From the NCBI GenBank assembly GCA_964628835.1, contig CAZVME010000041.1:1-29280 (forward strand): a stretch of DNA of 29,280 bases, in the 5' to 3' direction. The notes below the pieces were generated by a model. The model ran no database searches and had not been told where the DNA came from. It was given only the letters and a program-made list of their open reading frames with translations. Source of the stretch: JAAGZL01 sp964628835. Its GTDB lineage: Bacteria > Pseudomonadota > Gammaproteobacteria > Chromatiales > Chromatiaceae. Below, in pieces: positions 14,023 through 21,978 of this stretch (its first letter is position 1; each line of letters starts with the position of its first letter). Both the position numbers and the translations under genes were made by a program.

Positions 14023-15073
14023 AACAATGGTGCCTGCCCAGGGCCCAGTAGACATGCTCCCGCACCAGTTCTGACTCATGTGTCTGACGACTTCGTAGCG
14101 CAGCGATTACCTGGTCGCTGGTTTCGGCGTTGCCCAGTGCCACCGCGATGTTACGCAGCCAGCGTTCATGGCCGATGCGCCGGACGGCCGATCCCTCCAG
14201 ACGCTTCAGAAACTCTGGTTCACTCCATGCAAACAGCTGGATCAGGTCGGGTGCATCAAGTCCGTTTCTTGGAGAGAAGTCTGCCTCTGGGCTTGGAGTA
14301 GCAAAACGGTTCCAGGGGCAAGGCAGCAGGCAGTCGTCACAGCCGTAGATGCGGTTACCCATAAGTGGTCGCAGCTCTTTCGGTATGGAGTTTCTGAGTT
14401 CAATGGTCAGATAGGAGATGCAGCGCCGTGCATCCACCTCATATGGCGCGATTATGGCTTGGGTGGGGCACTCCACTATACATCTGTCGCAGGTTCCACA
14501 GTGATTCTGTTCCGGGGTGTCCATGGGTAGTGGCAGGTCGGTGTAGATCTCACCCAGAAAAAACCAGGATGCGGCAGTACGGTTGACCAGCAGACTGTTT
14601 TTCCCGGTCCAGCCCAGGCCAGCCTTGGCAGCAAGTGGTTTTTCCAGTATCGGGGCAGAGTCGGTGAATACCCGGTAGCTGTATTCGCCGATCTCTGTCT
14701 GGATACGCTGCGCCAGTTTCTGCAACTTGTTGCGTATCAGCTTGTGGTAGTCGCGGCCCAGGGCGTAGCGGGATATATACCCCAGTCCCGGGTCTGTCAG
14801 AACTCCTTCAGGGTTGGTGTCTGGCGGCAGAAAATCCATGCGGGCGGAAATCACACTGATAGTGCCAGGCACCAGGCTTTGTGGTCGGCTGCGTTTATGC
14901 CCATGGTTGACCATATACTCCATATCACCATGTCGCCCCAGCTCCAGCCACCGGTCCATATGCTGCTCGGCTGTATCCAGCTCGGTATCGGTAATCCCGA
15001 TCTGCTGGAAGCCAAGTTCCAGACCCCAGCTTTTTATCTGATCGGCCAATTGCAGGTACGCTTCATTTTTCAT
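14021..15073 (-). CDS. queG: Epoxyqueuosine reductase QueG
   Basis: Cobalamin-dependent cytoplasmic enzyme that reduces epoxyqueuosine to queuosine in tRNA, the last step of queuosine synthesis. The 350 residues match the usual bacterial length. The catalytic Asp138 lies in FTDSAPILEKPLA. Two 4Fe-4S sites are visible: CGTCDRCIVECP (Cys192, 195, 198, 202) and Cys218 with CDDCLLPCPW (Cys245, 248, 252). The C-terminal 90 residues form the HEAT-like tRNA-binding repeat region. The gene is divergent from nnr across a 239-nt regulatory region, as in many gammaproteobacteria where queG (yjeS) and nnr (yjeF) diverge. ATG 15073 gives an N-terminus that aligns with the family. Confidence 0.95.
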   Translation of the reverse strand: MKNEAYLQLADQIKSWGLELGFQQIGITDTELDTAEQHMDRWLELGRHGDMEYMVNHGHKRSRPQSLVPGTISVISARMDFLPPDTNPEGVLTDPGLGYISRYALGRDYHKLIRNKLQKLAQRIQTEIGEYSYRVFTDSAPILEKPLAAKAGLGWTGKNSLLVNRTAASWFFLGEIYTDLPLPMDTPEQNHCGTCDRCIVECPTQAIIAPYEVDARRCISYLTIELRNSIPKELRPLMGNRIYGCDDCLLPCPWNRFATPSPEADFSPRNGLDAPDLIQLFAWSEPEFLKRLEGSAVRRIGHERWLRNIAVALGNAETSDQVIAALRSRQTHESELVREHVYWALGRHHC

Positions 15074-15141
15074 CGCTGGGCAACTATACCACCACTAGAT
15101 AACAATTCTCGGATACAATCCCATATGGGAAAGCTCTGAAT

Positions 15142-15161
15142 TAAAGCCATTCATGGCTTTA
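15142..15161. repeat. Perfect palindrome in the queG-nnr intergenic region
   Basis: TAAAGCCAT-TC-ATGGCTTTA has 9-bp arms with a 2-nt centre, too tight a loop for a good RNA hairpin but well suited as a dimeric operator. It lies about 70 nt upstream of queG. No binding protein can be named. Confidence 0.4.
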
Positions 15162-15251
15162 TCAAAGCACGTAAATGGAAAATGCAATTTTTCAGTTCCT
15201 TCATTTCAAATGGCTTATAGTCATAGAAAATGGCAGCACATCCATGTTACT

Positions 15252-15308
15252 GGAACCTCTGAATGAATCAGAGATTCCATCGGTTATGTTTCAGCGGAAC
15301 CACTGAAT
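15252..15308. repeat. Hairpin plus 13-nt direct repeat before nnr
   Basis: GGAACCTCTGAAT (15252-15264) recurs as GGAACCACTGAAT (15296-15308), 12 of 13 bases identical and 44 bp apart. The first copy also starts an imperfect hairpin, CTCTGA (15257-15262) with TCAGAG (15268-15273), extended by GGAA/TTCC. The second copy ends 4 nt before the nnr start codon, where a ribosome binding site would be expected and none is obvious. It may be a regulatory duplication. Confidence 0.4.
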
Positions 15309-15312
15309 CTGT

Positions 15313-16824
15313 ATGAAAACTATGAAACTAAATGAAAGTCTGCCTGATGGGCTGTATCGGGCGGAACAGGTGCGCGAGCTGGATCGTATTGCGATTGAGG
15401 AGTTCGGCATTCCAGGACTTGCACTTATGGAGAGTGCGGGCGCTGCATCTTATAAGCTACTGCGGGAGAAATGGCCCGAGGCGCAGGATGTCACCGTAGT
15501 CTGTGGCACTGGCAATAATGGTGGTGATGGTTTTGTGGTGGCCCGGCTGGCCCTAAAAGACGGGGTTGCGGTGCGGGTGTTGCAGCTTGGTAACCCGGAA
15601 AAGCTCACCGGAGATGCCAGACACAATGCAGATGCCTATATGGCCCTGGGCGGCGAGGTGGTTCAGTTTCAATCCGTGCCGGAACAGAGCGAGGTGCTGG
15701 TGGATGGGATGTTTGGAACCGGGCTGGAGCGGGAGGTGACCGGGGTTTGGGCAGATGCAATCACCGTGATCAATGAGCATTGGGCACCTGTTCTGGCGCT
15801 GGATATCCCATCTGGGCTGCACTCAGACAGTGGTAAAATCCTGGGCACGGCGGTAAAGGCGGATGCCACCATTAGCTTCATTGGTTTAAAGCAGGGGATG
15901 TTCACCGGTGATGGGCCGGAGCAGTGTGGTGAACTCCATTTCGATGATCTTGGGGTTCCCTCCGGCATCCACTCCAAACAGAGTGTGTCTGCATCCAGGA
16001 TCAGCTGGGAGACCATGTCAGGACATCTAACGCCCAGAAGTAGAACTGCGCATAAGGGCGATTATGGGCATCTGTTGGTGATCGGCGGTGCTCCAGGGTT
16101 TTCCGGAGCGGTGCGCATGGCGGCGGAAGCCGCAGCCAGAAGCGGTGCCGGTCTGGTCTCGATTGCCACCAGCCCGGAACATGCAGCCCACATGAACATG
16201 CTGCGCCCGGAACTCATGTGCCATGGGGTTAGCACTCCAGGGGAGCTGGTGCCGCTGCTGGAGCGGGCCGGGGTGGTTGCCATTGGTCCGGGAATCGGCA
16301 CCACAAAATGGGCCTTGATGCTGTTGGGTTGCGTACTGGATAGCAAGCTGCCCCTGGTGGTGGATGCCGACGCCCTGAATCTTCTGGCGTTTGATCCATC
16401 ACAACGTGACAACTGGATACTTACCCCACATCCAGGTGAGGCGGCTCGCCTGTTGCAGTGCACCACAGCAGAGATCCAGGCCGACAGGTTCCAGAGCGTG
16501 CGCAAGCTGCAACTGAAATATGGTGGTGTGGTGGTGTTGAAGGGGGCCGGGACCCTGATACAGTCCAGGGCGGAGCGGGCCACGGCCCTCTGCACCGATG
16601 GTAATCCGGGGATGGCATCAGGTGGGATGGGGGATGTCCTAACTGGGGTGATCGCCTCTTTGGTCACACAGGGCCATGACCTGGAGCTTGCCGCCAGTAT
16701 GGGGGTGTGCATCCATGCCGCCGCCGCCGATATTGCCGCCAAAGGCGGAGAACGAGGTCTGCTTGCCGGAGATCTGATGCCACTGATTAGGGAGCTGATA
16801 AACCCGGAGATGGATGAGTGCTGA
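15313..16824 (+). CDS. nnr: Bifunctional NAD(P)H-hydrate epimerase / ADP-dependent dehydratase
   Basis: Metabolite-repair enzyme of 503 residues (E. coli YjeF/Nnr about 515). The N-terminal NnrE half (about 1-220) epimerises damaged NAD(P)HX and carries VVCGTGNNGGDGFVVARLA near residues 63-81. The C-terminal NnrD half (about 235-500) is a ribokinase-like ADP-dependent dehydratase with VIGGAPGFSGA, VDADALNLLA, LTPHPGEAARLL and the signature NPGMASGGMGDVLTG near residues 432-446. The start is uncertain: ATG 15313 and ATG 15322 are both in frame and neither has a good Shine-Dalgarno. The 3' end overlaps tsaE by 7 nt, the standard coupling in this cluster. Confidence 0.94.
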   Translation: MKTMKLNESLPDGLYRAEQVRELDRIAIEEFGIPGLALMESAGAASYKLLREKWPEAQDVTVVCGTGNNGGDGFVVARLALKDGVAVRVLQLGNPEKLTGDARHNADAYMALGGEVVQFQSVPEQSEVLVDGMFGTGLEREVTGVWADAITVINEHWAPVLALDIPSGLHSDSGKILGTAVKADATISFIGLKQGMFTGDGPEQCGELHFDDLGVPSGIHSKQSVSASRISWETMSGHLTPRSRTAHKGDYGHLLVIGGAPGFSGAVRMAAEAAARSGAGLVSIATSPEHAAHMNMLRPELMCHGVSTPGELVPLLERAGVVAIGPGIGTTKWALMLLGCVLDSKLPLVVDADALNLLAFDPSQRDNWILTPHPGEAARLLQCTTAEIQADRFQSVRKLQLKYGGVVVLKGAGTLIQSRAERATALCTDGNPGMASGGMGDVLTGVIASLVTQGHDLELAASMGVCIHAAAADIAAKGGERGLLAGDLMPLIRELINPEMDEC

Positions 16825-17291
16825 AGTTCAGGGTTGAGAGTCCAGAACAACAGGAGGCTACTGGCGCTATCCTCTCTTCTGTCTGTCCGCATGGCTCTAT
16901 CATCTATCTGCATGGTGACCTGGGGGCCGGGAAGACCACCCTGGTGCGGGGGTTTTTACAGGGCCTCGGACATGTGGGTTCGGTTAAGAGTCCAACCTAT
17001 ACTCTGCTGGAACCATATGAAATAAAAGGCAAAAATTACTGTCATCTTGATCTTTACCGTCTCTCTGATGCCGGGGAACTGGAGTATCTTGGCCTGCGGG
17101 ATCTGTTGCAGGACGGGGCCACCCTGCTGGTGGAGTGGCCGGAAAGAGGGGCGGGTGAGCTCCCGGTGCCAGATCTCACTGTCCATATTCAATACCTGCA
17201 ACAGGGGCGTGATCTGGAGCTGGTGGCTGAAACAGAGCTGGGAGAACAGATCTTGGATGCGGCCTCGGTCAAACTTCTAAAAAAAACTTAA
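16818..17291 (+). CDS. tsaE: tRNA t6A biosynthesis ATPase TsaE
   Basis: Small P-loop ATPase (157 residues, family about 150) that works with TsaB, TsaC and TsaD to make N6-threonylcarbamoyladenosine at position 37 of ANN-decoding tRNAs. Walker A is GDLGAGKTTLVRGFLQGLG near residues 34-52. SPTYTLLEPY and HLDLYRL are conserved, and LLVEWPERG is the C-terminal signature near 104-112. GTG 16818 is chosen because it gives the full N-terminal strand and has CGGAG about 8 nt upstream, inside nnr. The nearby ATG at 16814 is out of frame. Confidence 0.94.
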   Translation: MLKFRVESPEQQEATGAILSSVCPHGSIIYLHGDLGAGKTTLVRGFLQGLGHVGSVKSPTYTLLEPYEIKGKNYCHLDLYRLSDAGELEYLGLRDLLQDGATLLVEWPERGAGELPVPDLTVHIQYLQQGRDLELVAETELGEQILDAASVKLLKKT

Positions 17292-17405
17292 TAACTAAAT
17301 ATAGGAAAGTTTGCTATCCTTAAGAAAACGCTGGATATTTCTTTTTTCGCGTGCTAGCTTTATTTTATACCTTTAAAGACTATTTTCGTGTGATGGTTGA
17401 TTAAA
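17292..17405 (+). promoter_or_regulatory. tsaE-amiB spacer with possible promoter
   Basis: This is an AT-rich spacer of about 114 nt in an otherwise packed cluster. TTGCTA (17311-17316) and GATATT (17334-17339) are 17 nt apart and each matches four of six consensus sigma-70 positions. This would allow amiB-mutL-miaA to be transcribed independently of nnr-tsaE. Confidence 0.3.
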
Positions 17406-18725
17406 ATGAACAAGATTGCCGCCATCCTATTGCTTATTTTTAGTTTTCCCCTCCAGGCGGGACAGACCAGTATCAACAGTCTGCGGCTGTGGAGTGCGCC
17501 CGACCATACCCGGCTGGTTTTCGATACCAGTGCCTCTGTACAGCACCGAATATTCTCCCTGAGTAAGCCGGAGCGTCTGGTTATAGATTTCAGTAACGCC
17601 AGACTGAACACCTCTCTTGCGGGTTTTAAGGGTAATGACCGCTATGTGCAACGAATCCGCAGTAGTACCAGGAATGGAGACAATCTGCGGATTGTGTTGG
17701 ATCTAAAGGGCCGGATTCGCCCAAAGATATTTGCCCTGGCGCCTAACCGAGAGTACGGCCATCGCCTGGTGCTGGATCTGTTCAGTACTGAGAGCACCGC
17801 GCGTGCGCCAGTTAAGAAGAAGGTCGTAAAACAATATAAAAAATACCAGCCGGCACGGGATGTGGTTATTGCCATAGATGCCGGGCATGGCGGCGAAGAT
17901 CCGGGGGCCATTGGCACTTACGGCACCCGCGAGAAAAACGTGGTGCTATCGATTGCACGAAAGCTGGCGGCCCTGGTCAGTAAGGAAAAGGGTATGCGTC
18001 CGGTCATGATCCGCAAAGGTGACTACTATCTGGGGCTGCGTAAACGATCAGCCATGGCGCGTCAGAAGAAGGCTGACCTGTTCATCTCCATCCATGCCGA
18101 CGCCTTCCGCAATAAGCGGGTGCGGGGATCGTCGGTATATACCCTCTCTAACCGTGGCGCATCAAGTGAAGCGGCGCGTTGGTTGGCGGAGCGGGAGAAC
18201 AGCGCAGATCTGGTGGGTGGTGTTGAGTTGAAGGACAAGGATGATGTGCTGGCATCGGTACTCCTTGATCTGTCTCAGACCGGCACCCGTCAGGCCAGTC
18301 ATGATGTTGCGGCCAAGGTATTGGGACGTATGCGGCGTATCGGCAAGGTGCATCACACCTCGGTTCAGAAGGCTGGGTTCGCAGTGTTGAAGTCCCCCGA
18401 TGTGCCGTCCATTCTGGTGGAAACGGCATTTATCACCAATCCCACGGAAGAGAAGAGGCTGAGAAGTCATCAACATCAGAACAAACTGGCCAACTCCATC
18501 CTTTCCGGTATTCGGGACTATTTCCATAAAAATCCGCCGCCCGGAACCAGGTTGTCCCAGAGGTTGAATTACCAGCCAGATATAGCACGTAAACATGTGA
18601 TTAATCGTGGCGATACCCTGGCCATGATCGCCAAACAGTACCAGGTTAGCGTCACTGGATTGCGCAGTGCCAATGGGCTGTCAAATGATATAATCAGGAT
18701 CGGACAGGTCTTACAGATCCCTTGA
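17406..18725 (+). CDS. amiB: N-acetylmuramoyl-L-alanine amidase with AMIN and LysM domains
   Basis: Periplasmic zinc amidase that cleaves the stem peptide from N-acetylmuramic acid during daughter-cell separation. From ATG 17406 it has 439 residues. A signal peptide (1-18, ending PLQAG) is followed by an AMIN targeting domain (about 24-125). The Amidase_3 domain (about 152-375) has zinc ligands His161, Glu176 and His230 and catalytic Glu339 in ILVETAFITN. A C-terminal LysM repeat (397-439) starts KHVINRGDTLAMIAKQY. The region around 270-300 (GGVELKDKDDVLASVLLDLS) corresponds to the regulatory helix that is displaced by EnvC or NlpD in characterised amidases. A TTG at 17397 would add three residues but has no advantage. 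The stop overlaps the mutL start (TTGA). Confidence 0.92.
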   Translation: MNKIAAILLLIFSFPLQAGQTSINSLRLWSAPDHTRLVFDTSASVQHRIFSLSKPERLVIDFSNARLNTSLAGFKGNDRYVQRIRSSTRNGDNLRIVLDLKGRIRPKIFALAPNREYGHRLVLDLFSTESTARAPVKKKVVKQYKKYQPARDVVIAIDAGHGGEDPGAIGTYGTREKNVVLSIARKLAALVSKEKGMRPVMIRKGDYYLGLRKRSAMARQKKADLFISIHADAFRNKRVRGSSVYTLSNRGASSEAARWLAERENSADLVGGVELKDKDDVLASVLLDLSQTGTRQASHDVAAKVLGRMRRIGKVHHTSVQKAGFAVLKSPDVPSILVETAFITNPTEEKRLRSHQHQNKLANSILSGIRDYFHKNPPPGTRLSQRLNYQPDIARKHVINRGDTLAMIAKQYQVSVTGLRSANGLSNDIIRIGQVLQIP

Positions 18726-20509
18726 GAATACATGCGCTATCCTCCCAGCTGATCAACCAGATTGCCGCCGGTGAGGTGGTTGAGCGCCCGGCTTCTGTGG
18801 TCAAAGAGCTGCTGGAAAACAGTCTGGATGCTGGCGCCAATCAGGTTGAAATAGATATTGAGCAGGGTGGGGTGAAGCTCATTCGGATCCGGGATGACGG
18901 CAATGGTATCCATAAAGAGGATCTGACCCTGGCCCTCTCCCCACACGCCACTAGTAAGGTGAGCAGCTTGCAAGACCTGGAGCAGGTGTGCAGCCTCGGT
19001 TTCAGGGGCGAGGCCCTGCCTAGCATCGCCTCGGTCTCCCGTCTTACCCTGACCTCAAGGCAGGTAGATGATAGCTCTGGCTGGACCTTGGATGGCTCTG
19101 GTCAACAGAGTGATCCGGCGCCTGCTGCACACCCTAATGGCACCAGCATAGAGGTGCGTGACCTGTTCTATAACACCCCGGCCCGACGCAAGTTTCTCAA
19201 GACTGAACGTACTGAATTCAGCCATATAGATTCACTCTTGAAACGCCTGGCCCTGAGTCGGTTCGATGTGGGGTTTATTCTGCGTCACAACCAGAGAGAG
19301 GTGTTCTCCCTGCCATCGGCGCAGATCAGTTCAGAGCGTGATGCGCGGGTGAGTCAGGTGCTGGGAAGCAGCTTTCTGGAAAACTCCTTCTGCATCCAGA
19401 TAGAGGCCGCTGGGATGCGACTTTCAGGGTGGGTGGGTCGCCCCACATTCAATCGCAGTCAGGCCGACATGCAGTACTTCTATGTAAATAACCGCATGGT
19501 GCGGGACAAGGTGGTAAGTCATGCCGTGCGCATGGCCTATCAGGATGTGCTGTTTCACGGTAGACATCCGGCCTATCTGCTGTTCATGGAACTCAATCCC
19601 AAGCTGGTGGATGTAAACGTGCACCCGGCCAAATATGAAGTACGTTTTCGTGAAAGTCGCCAGGTGCATGATTTTATCTTTCGGACTTTGCAGCGGGCGC
19701 TGGCAGAGGACGGTATAGAGTCACCAGAGAGAGAGCTGACGTCAGTTGGTGCAGATACTGCCATAGCCCAGATTGCTATGAGATCTGAAGATACTGCCCA
19801 GCAGAGCTACCAGGCGCGTCCCCTAAACCTGGGAGTGGCGGATCAGAGAGGGTCCTATGGCGCGGCATTTCAGGCCCAGAGGCCGCACCAGGGGCAGAGT
19901 CTATCGCAGGCAGATGACTCTGGTACTCCGCCACTGGGATTCGCTCTGGCTCAGTTGCAGGGGGTGTACATCCTGGCTCAGAATACGACCGGACTGGTCC
20001 TGGTGGATATGCATGCAGCCCATGAAAGGGTGGTCTACGAACGCTTTAAACAGACCTTTAAAGATAAGGGCATAACCACCCAGCCACTCCTGATGCCGGC
20101 CTCCGTTGCGGTATCTGAAGCAGAGGCAGATCTGGCTGAAGAGACCGCAGAACTGCTGGGTGAACTGGGTATGGAAGTGGATCGCATGGATCGAGAAAAG
20201 CTATTGGTACGCTCTATACCGGCTATGTTGCAGGGCACCGATCCGGAGCAACTGTTGAGAGACTTGCTGGCAGATATGGTTGAACACGGCACCAGTGATC
20301 GCATCCGCCAGGAGATCAATGCGGTGCTGGCGGGCATGGCCTGCCATGGTTCGGTACGCGCCAACCGGAGACTCACTATGGACGAGATGAATGCCCTGCT
20401 ACGGGACATGGAGCGCACCGAGCGTATCGGGCAGTGCAATCATGGCCGTCCCACCTGGGTGCAGTTGAGCATGGGTCAGCTGGACAAGCTGTTTCTGCGT
20501 GGCCAGTAA
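18722..20509 (+). CDS. mutL: DNA mismatch repair protein MutL with endonuclease motif
   Basis: A 595-residue GHKL ATPase that couples MutS mismatch recognition to downstream repair. The N-terminal motifs are NQIAAGEVVERPASVVKELL, ENSLDAGA and RDDGNGI, with SLGFRGEALPSIASV. A variable linker spans about 335-400. Unlike E. coli MutL, the C-terminal domain has D429-M-H-A-x2-E435-x4-E440, the form of the metal-binding nuclease motif DQHA(x)2E(x)4E, together with GMACHGSVRA (about 539) and QCNHGRPT (about 571). This MutL is therefore probably the nicking type used where MutH is absent. The start is TTG 18722, embedded in the amiB stop (TTGA). It is the only codon that gives the conserved N-terminus, since no ATG or GTG lies between it and the IAAGEVVERP core. 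Confidence 0.94.
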   Translation: MRIHALSSQLINQIAAGEVVERPASVVKELLENSLDAGANQVEIDIEQGGVKLIRIRDDGNGIHKEDLTLALSPHATSKVSSLQDLEQVCSLGFRGEALPSIASVSRLTLTSRQVDDSSGWTLDGSGQQSDPAPAAHPNGTSIEVRDLFYNTPARRKFLKTERTEFSHIDSLLKRLALSRFDVGFILRHNQREVFSLPSAQISSERDARVSQVLGSSFLENSFCIQIEAAGMRLSGWVGRPTFNRSQADMQYFYVNNRMVRDKVVSHAVRMAYQDVLFHGRHPAYLLFMELNPKLVDVNVHPAKYEVRFRESRQVHDFIFRTLQRALAEDGIESPERELTSVGADTAIAQIAMRSEDTAQQSYQARPLNLGVADQRGSYGAAFQAQRPHQGQSLSQADDSGTPPLGFALAQLQGVYILAQNTTGLVLVDMHAAHERVVYERFKQTFKDKGITTQPLLMPASVAVSEAEADLAEETAELLGELGMEVDRMDREKLLVRSIPAMLQGTDPEQLLRDLLADMVEHGTSDRIRQEINAVLAGMACHGSVRANRRLTMDEMNALLRDMERTERIGQCNHGRPTWVQLSMGQLDKLFLRGQ

Positions 20510-20534
20510 TGGCCAGATTTGCTTAAGAGTAATC

Positions 20535-21491
20535 ATGCAGGACCCACTCAACAACACACCACCGTTCCTGATTTTTCTTATGGGACCCACCGCATCCGGC
20601 AAGACCGACCTTGCCATCGATCTGGTGCAGGAGTTGCCTTGCGACATCATCAGCGTGGATTCGGCCCTGGTCTATCGCGGCATGGATATTGGCACTGCCA
20701 AACCTACTGCGGAAGAGCTGGCCCGCGCCCCCCATCGTCTCATAGATATATGTGATCCAATCGACAGCTACTCTGCAGCCAGATTCCGCCAGGATGCCCT
20801 GCGTGAGATAGAGGAGATCATCTCCCGTGGACGTATTCCACTCCTGGTTGGTGGCACCATGCTCTACTTTCGCGCCCTTCAGTACGGGCTATCAGAGCTG
20901 CCAGATGCCAATCCTGAGATCAGGGCGCGGTTGGATGCAGAGGCCAAAGAGTCTGGCCTGGAACTGCTGCATGCCCGTCTGCAACAGTTGGATCCGGTTG
21001 CAGCGGAGCGTATCAACCGCAATGATCCTCAGCGGATTCAGCGCGCGCTGGAGGTGTATGAGCTAACCGGCAGGCCGCTGTCTGAACTGCAACAGAGGGA
21101 TGGGGAACCAAAACTGGATTATCCGGTCATTAAACTGGTACGGGCGCCAGAAGACAGATCTGTCTTGCACGCAAGGATTAAGCAGAGATTCCACCAGATG
21201 CTGGAACAGGGGTTTGAGGATGAGGTGACAGGCCTAATGCAAAAATGGGATCTGCACCACGAAATGCCGGCCATGCGTTTAGTAGGATATCGACAGATGT
21301 TGCGCTATTTGCAGGGTGAGTACAGTAAGGAAGAGATGGTGGAAAGGGGCATTATTGCCACCCGCCAGCTGGCCAAGAGGCAGTTCACCTGGCTGCGCTC
21401 AGAACAGGATGCCAACTGGTTGAATGAAGAGAAAAAAAATGTTCTGGATCAGGCCTTGAAAACAGTCATATCGTCCGCATCTAGGGGCTAA
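20535..21491 (+). CDS. miaA: tRNA dimethylallyltransferase MiaA
   Basis: Transfers a dimethylallyl group to N6 of A37 in UNN-decoding tRNAs, the first step of ms2i6A. From ATG 20535 it has 318 residues (E. coli 316). The P-loop is GPTASGKTDLA at about 17-27. The conserved substrate loop SVDSALVYRGMDIGTAKP, DLYDP-like ICDPIDSYSAARF and VGGTMLYFRAL are all present, as are the C-terminal RLVGYRQM and TRQLAKRQFTWLR signatures. A GTG at 20499 inside mutL would add 12 unmatched residues, and I prefer the ATG with AAGAG upstream. It follows mutL by 25 nt and precedes hfq, as in E. coli. Confidence 0.95.
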   Translation: MQDPLNNTPPFLIFLMGPTASGKTDLAIDLVQELPCDIISVDSALVYRGMDIGTAKPTAEELARAPHRLIDICDPIDSYSAARFRQDALREIEEIISRGRIPLLVGGTMLYFRALQYGLSELPDANPEIRARLDAEAKESGLELLHARLQQLDPVAAERINRNDPQRIQRALEVYELTGRPLSELQQRDGEPKLDYPVIKLVRAPEDRSVLHARIKQRFHQMLEQGFEDEVTGLMQKWDLHHEMPAMRLVGYRQMLRYLQGEYSKEEMVERGIIATRQLAKRQFTWLRSEQDANWLNEEKKNVLDQALKTVISSASRG

Positions 21492-21510
21492 CAGTAATTT
21501 TAATATCATG

Positions 21511-21519
21511 TGCTACACT
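21511..21519 (+). promoter_or_regulatory. Possible extended -10 promoter for hfq
   Basis: TGC-TACACT has the TGn extended -10 element and a fair -10 hexamer, with AT-rich DNA upstream. It would start transcription near 21526 and give an hfq leader of about 83 nt. In E. coli hfq also has promoters in and after miaA. No good -35 is visible. Confidence 0.3.
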
Positions 21520-21544
21520 AATTCTCAGGGAAGAGATATAAAAC

Positions 21545-21565
21545 CTAGCCTCTCGTGCGGGCTAG
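21545..21565 (+). other. Hairpin in the hfq leader
   Basis: CTAGCC (21545-21550) and GGCTAG (21560-21565) form a perfect 6-bp stem with a 9-nt loop, about 45 nt upstream of the hfq start. No U-run follows, so it is not a terminator. It might take part in Hfq autoregulation, but this is speculation. Confidence 0.3.
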
Positions 21566-21608
21566 ATATCGGTGGAGCAGAAATTAATAAAAAATCAAGG
21601 AGAAAACC

Positions 21609-21884
21609 ATGTCGAAAGGGCAAAGCTTACAAGACCCTTTTCTCAACGCACTACGAAAAGAACGGGTGCCAGTGTCAATATTTCTGGTTAACGGTATAAA
21701 ACTACAAGGACAGATAGATTCGTTCGATCAGTTTGTGGTTTTATTGAAAAATAGCGTCAACCAGATGGTCTACAAACATGCCATATCCACCATTGTTCCG
21801 GCTCGCAATATCCGAATTCAGACCGGACATGATAGCCAGCATGATGGCCAGCCAGATAGCCAACCAGAGCCTGGAAATGTTTAG
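21609..21884 (+). CDS. hfq: RNA-binding chaperone Hfq
   Basis: A 91-residue hexameric Sm-like protein that pairs small RNAs with mRNAs and also influences RNA decay. The core 1-70 is typical: KGQSLQDPFLNALRKERVPV, Sm1 motif FLVNGIKLQGQIDSFDQF, and Sm2 motif VYKHAISTIVP. The C-terminal tail (about 72-91) is short and rich in His, Asp, Gln and Pro (HDSQHDGQPDSQPEPGNV), shorter than E. coli's 102-residue form. The strong ribosome binding site AAGGAG at 21597-21602 lies 6 nt before ATG 21609. miaA is upstream and hflX follows after 94 nt, the conserved arrangement. Confidence 0.97.
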   Translation: MSKGQSLQDPFLNALRKERVPVSIFLVNGIKLQGQIDSFDQFVVLLKNSVNQMVYKHAISTIVPARNIRIQTGHDSQHDGQPDSQPEPGNV

Positions 21885-21978
21885 TCATTTCATGAGGTAC
21901 CGTGAACCGGTACATTCGTGCATACCTGAGTAGTTGCCCTTGTGTAGAACGCTACACCGAGTCATATACGCCTGAAAT

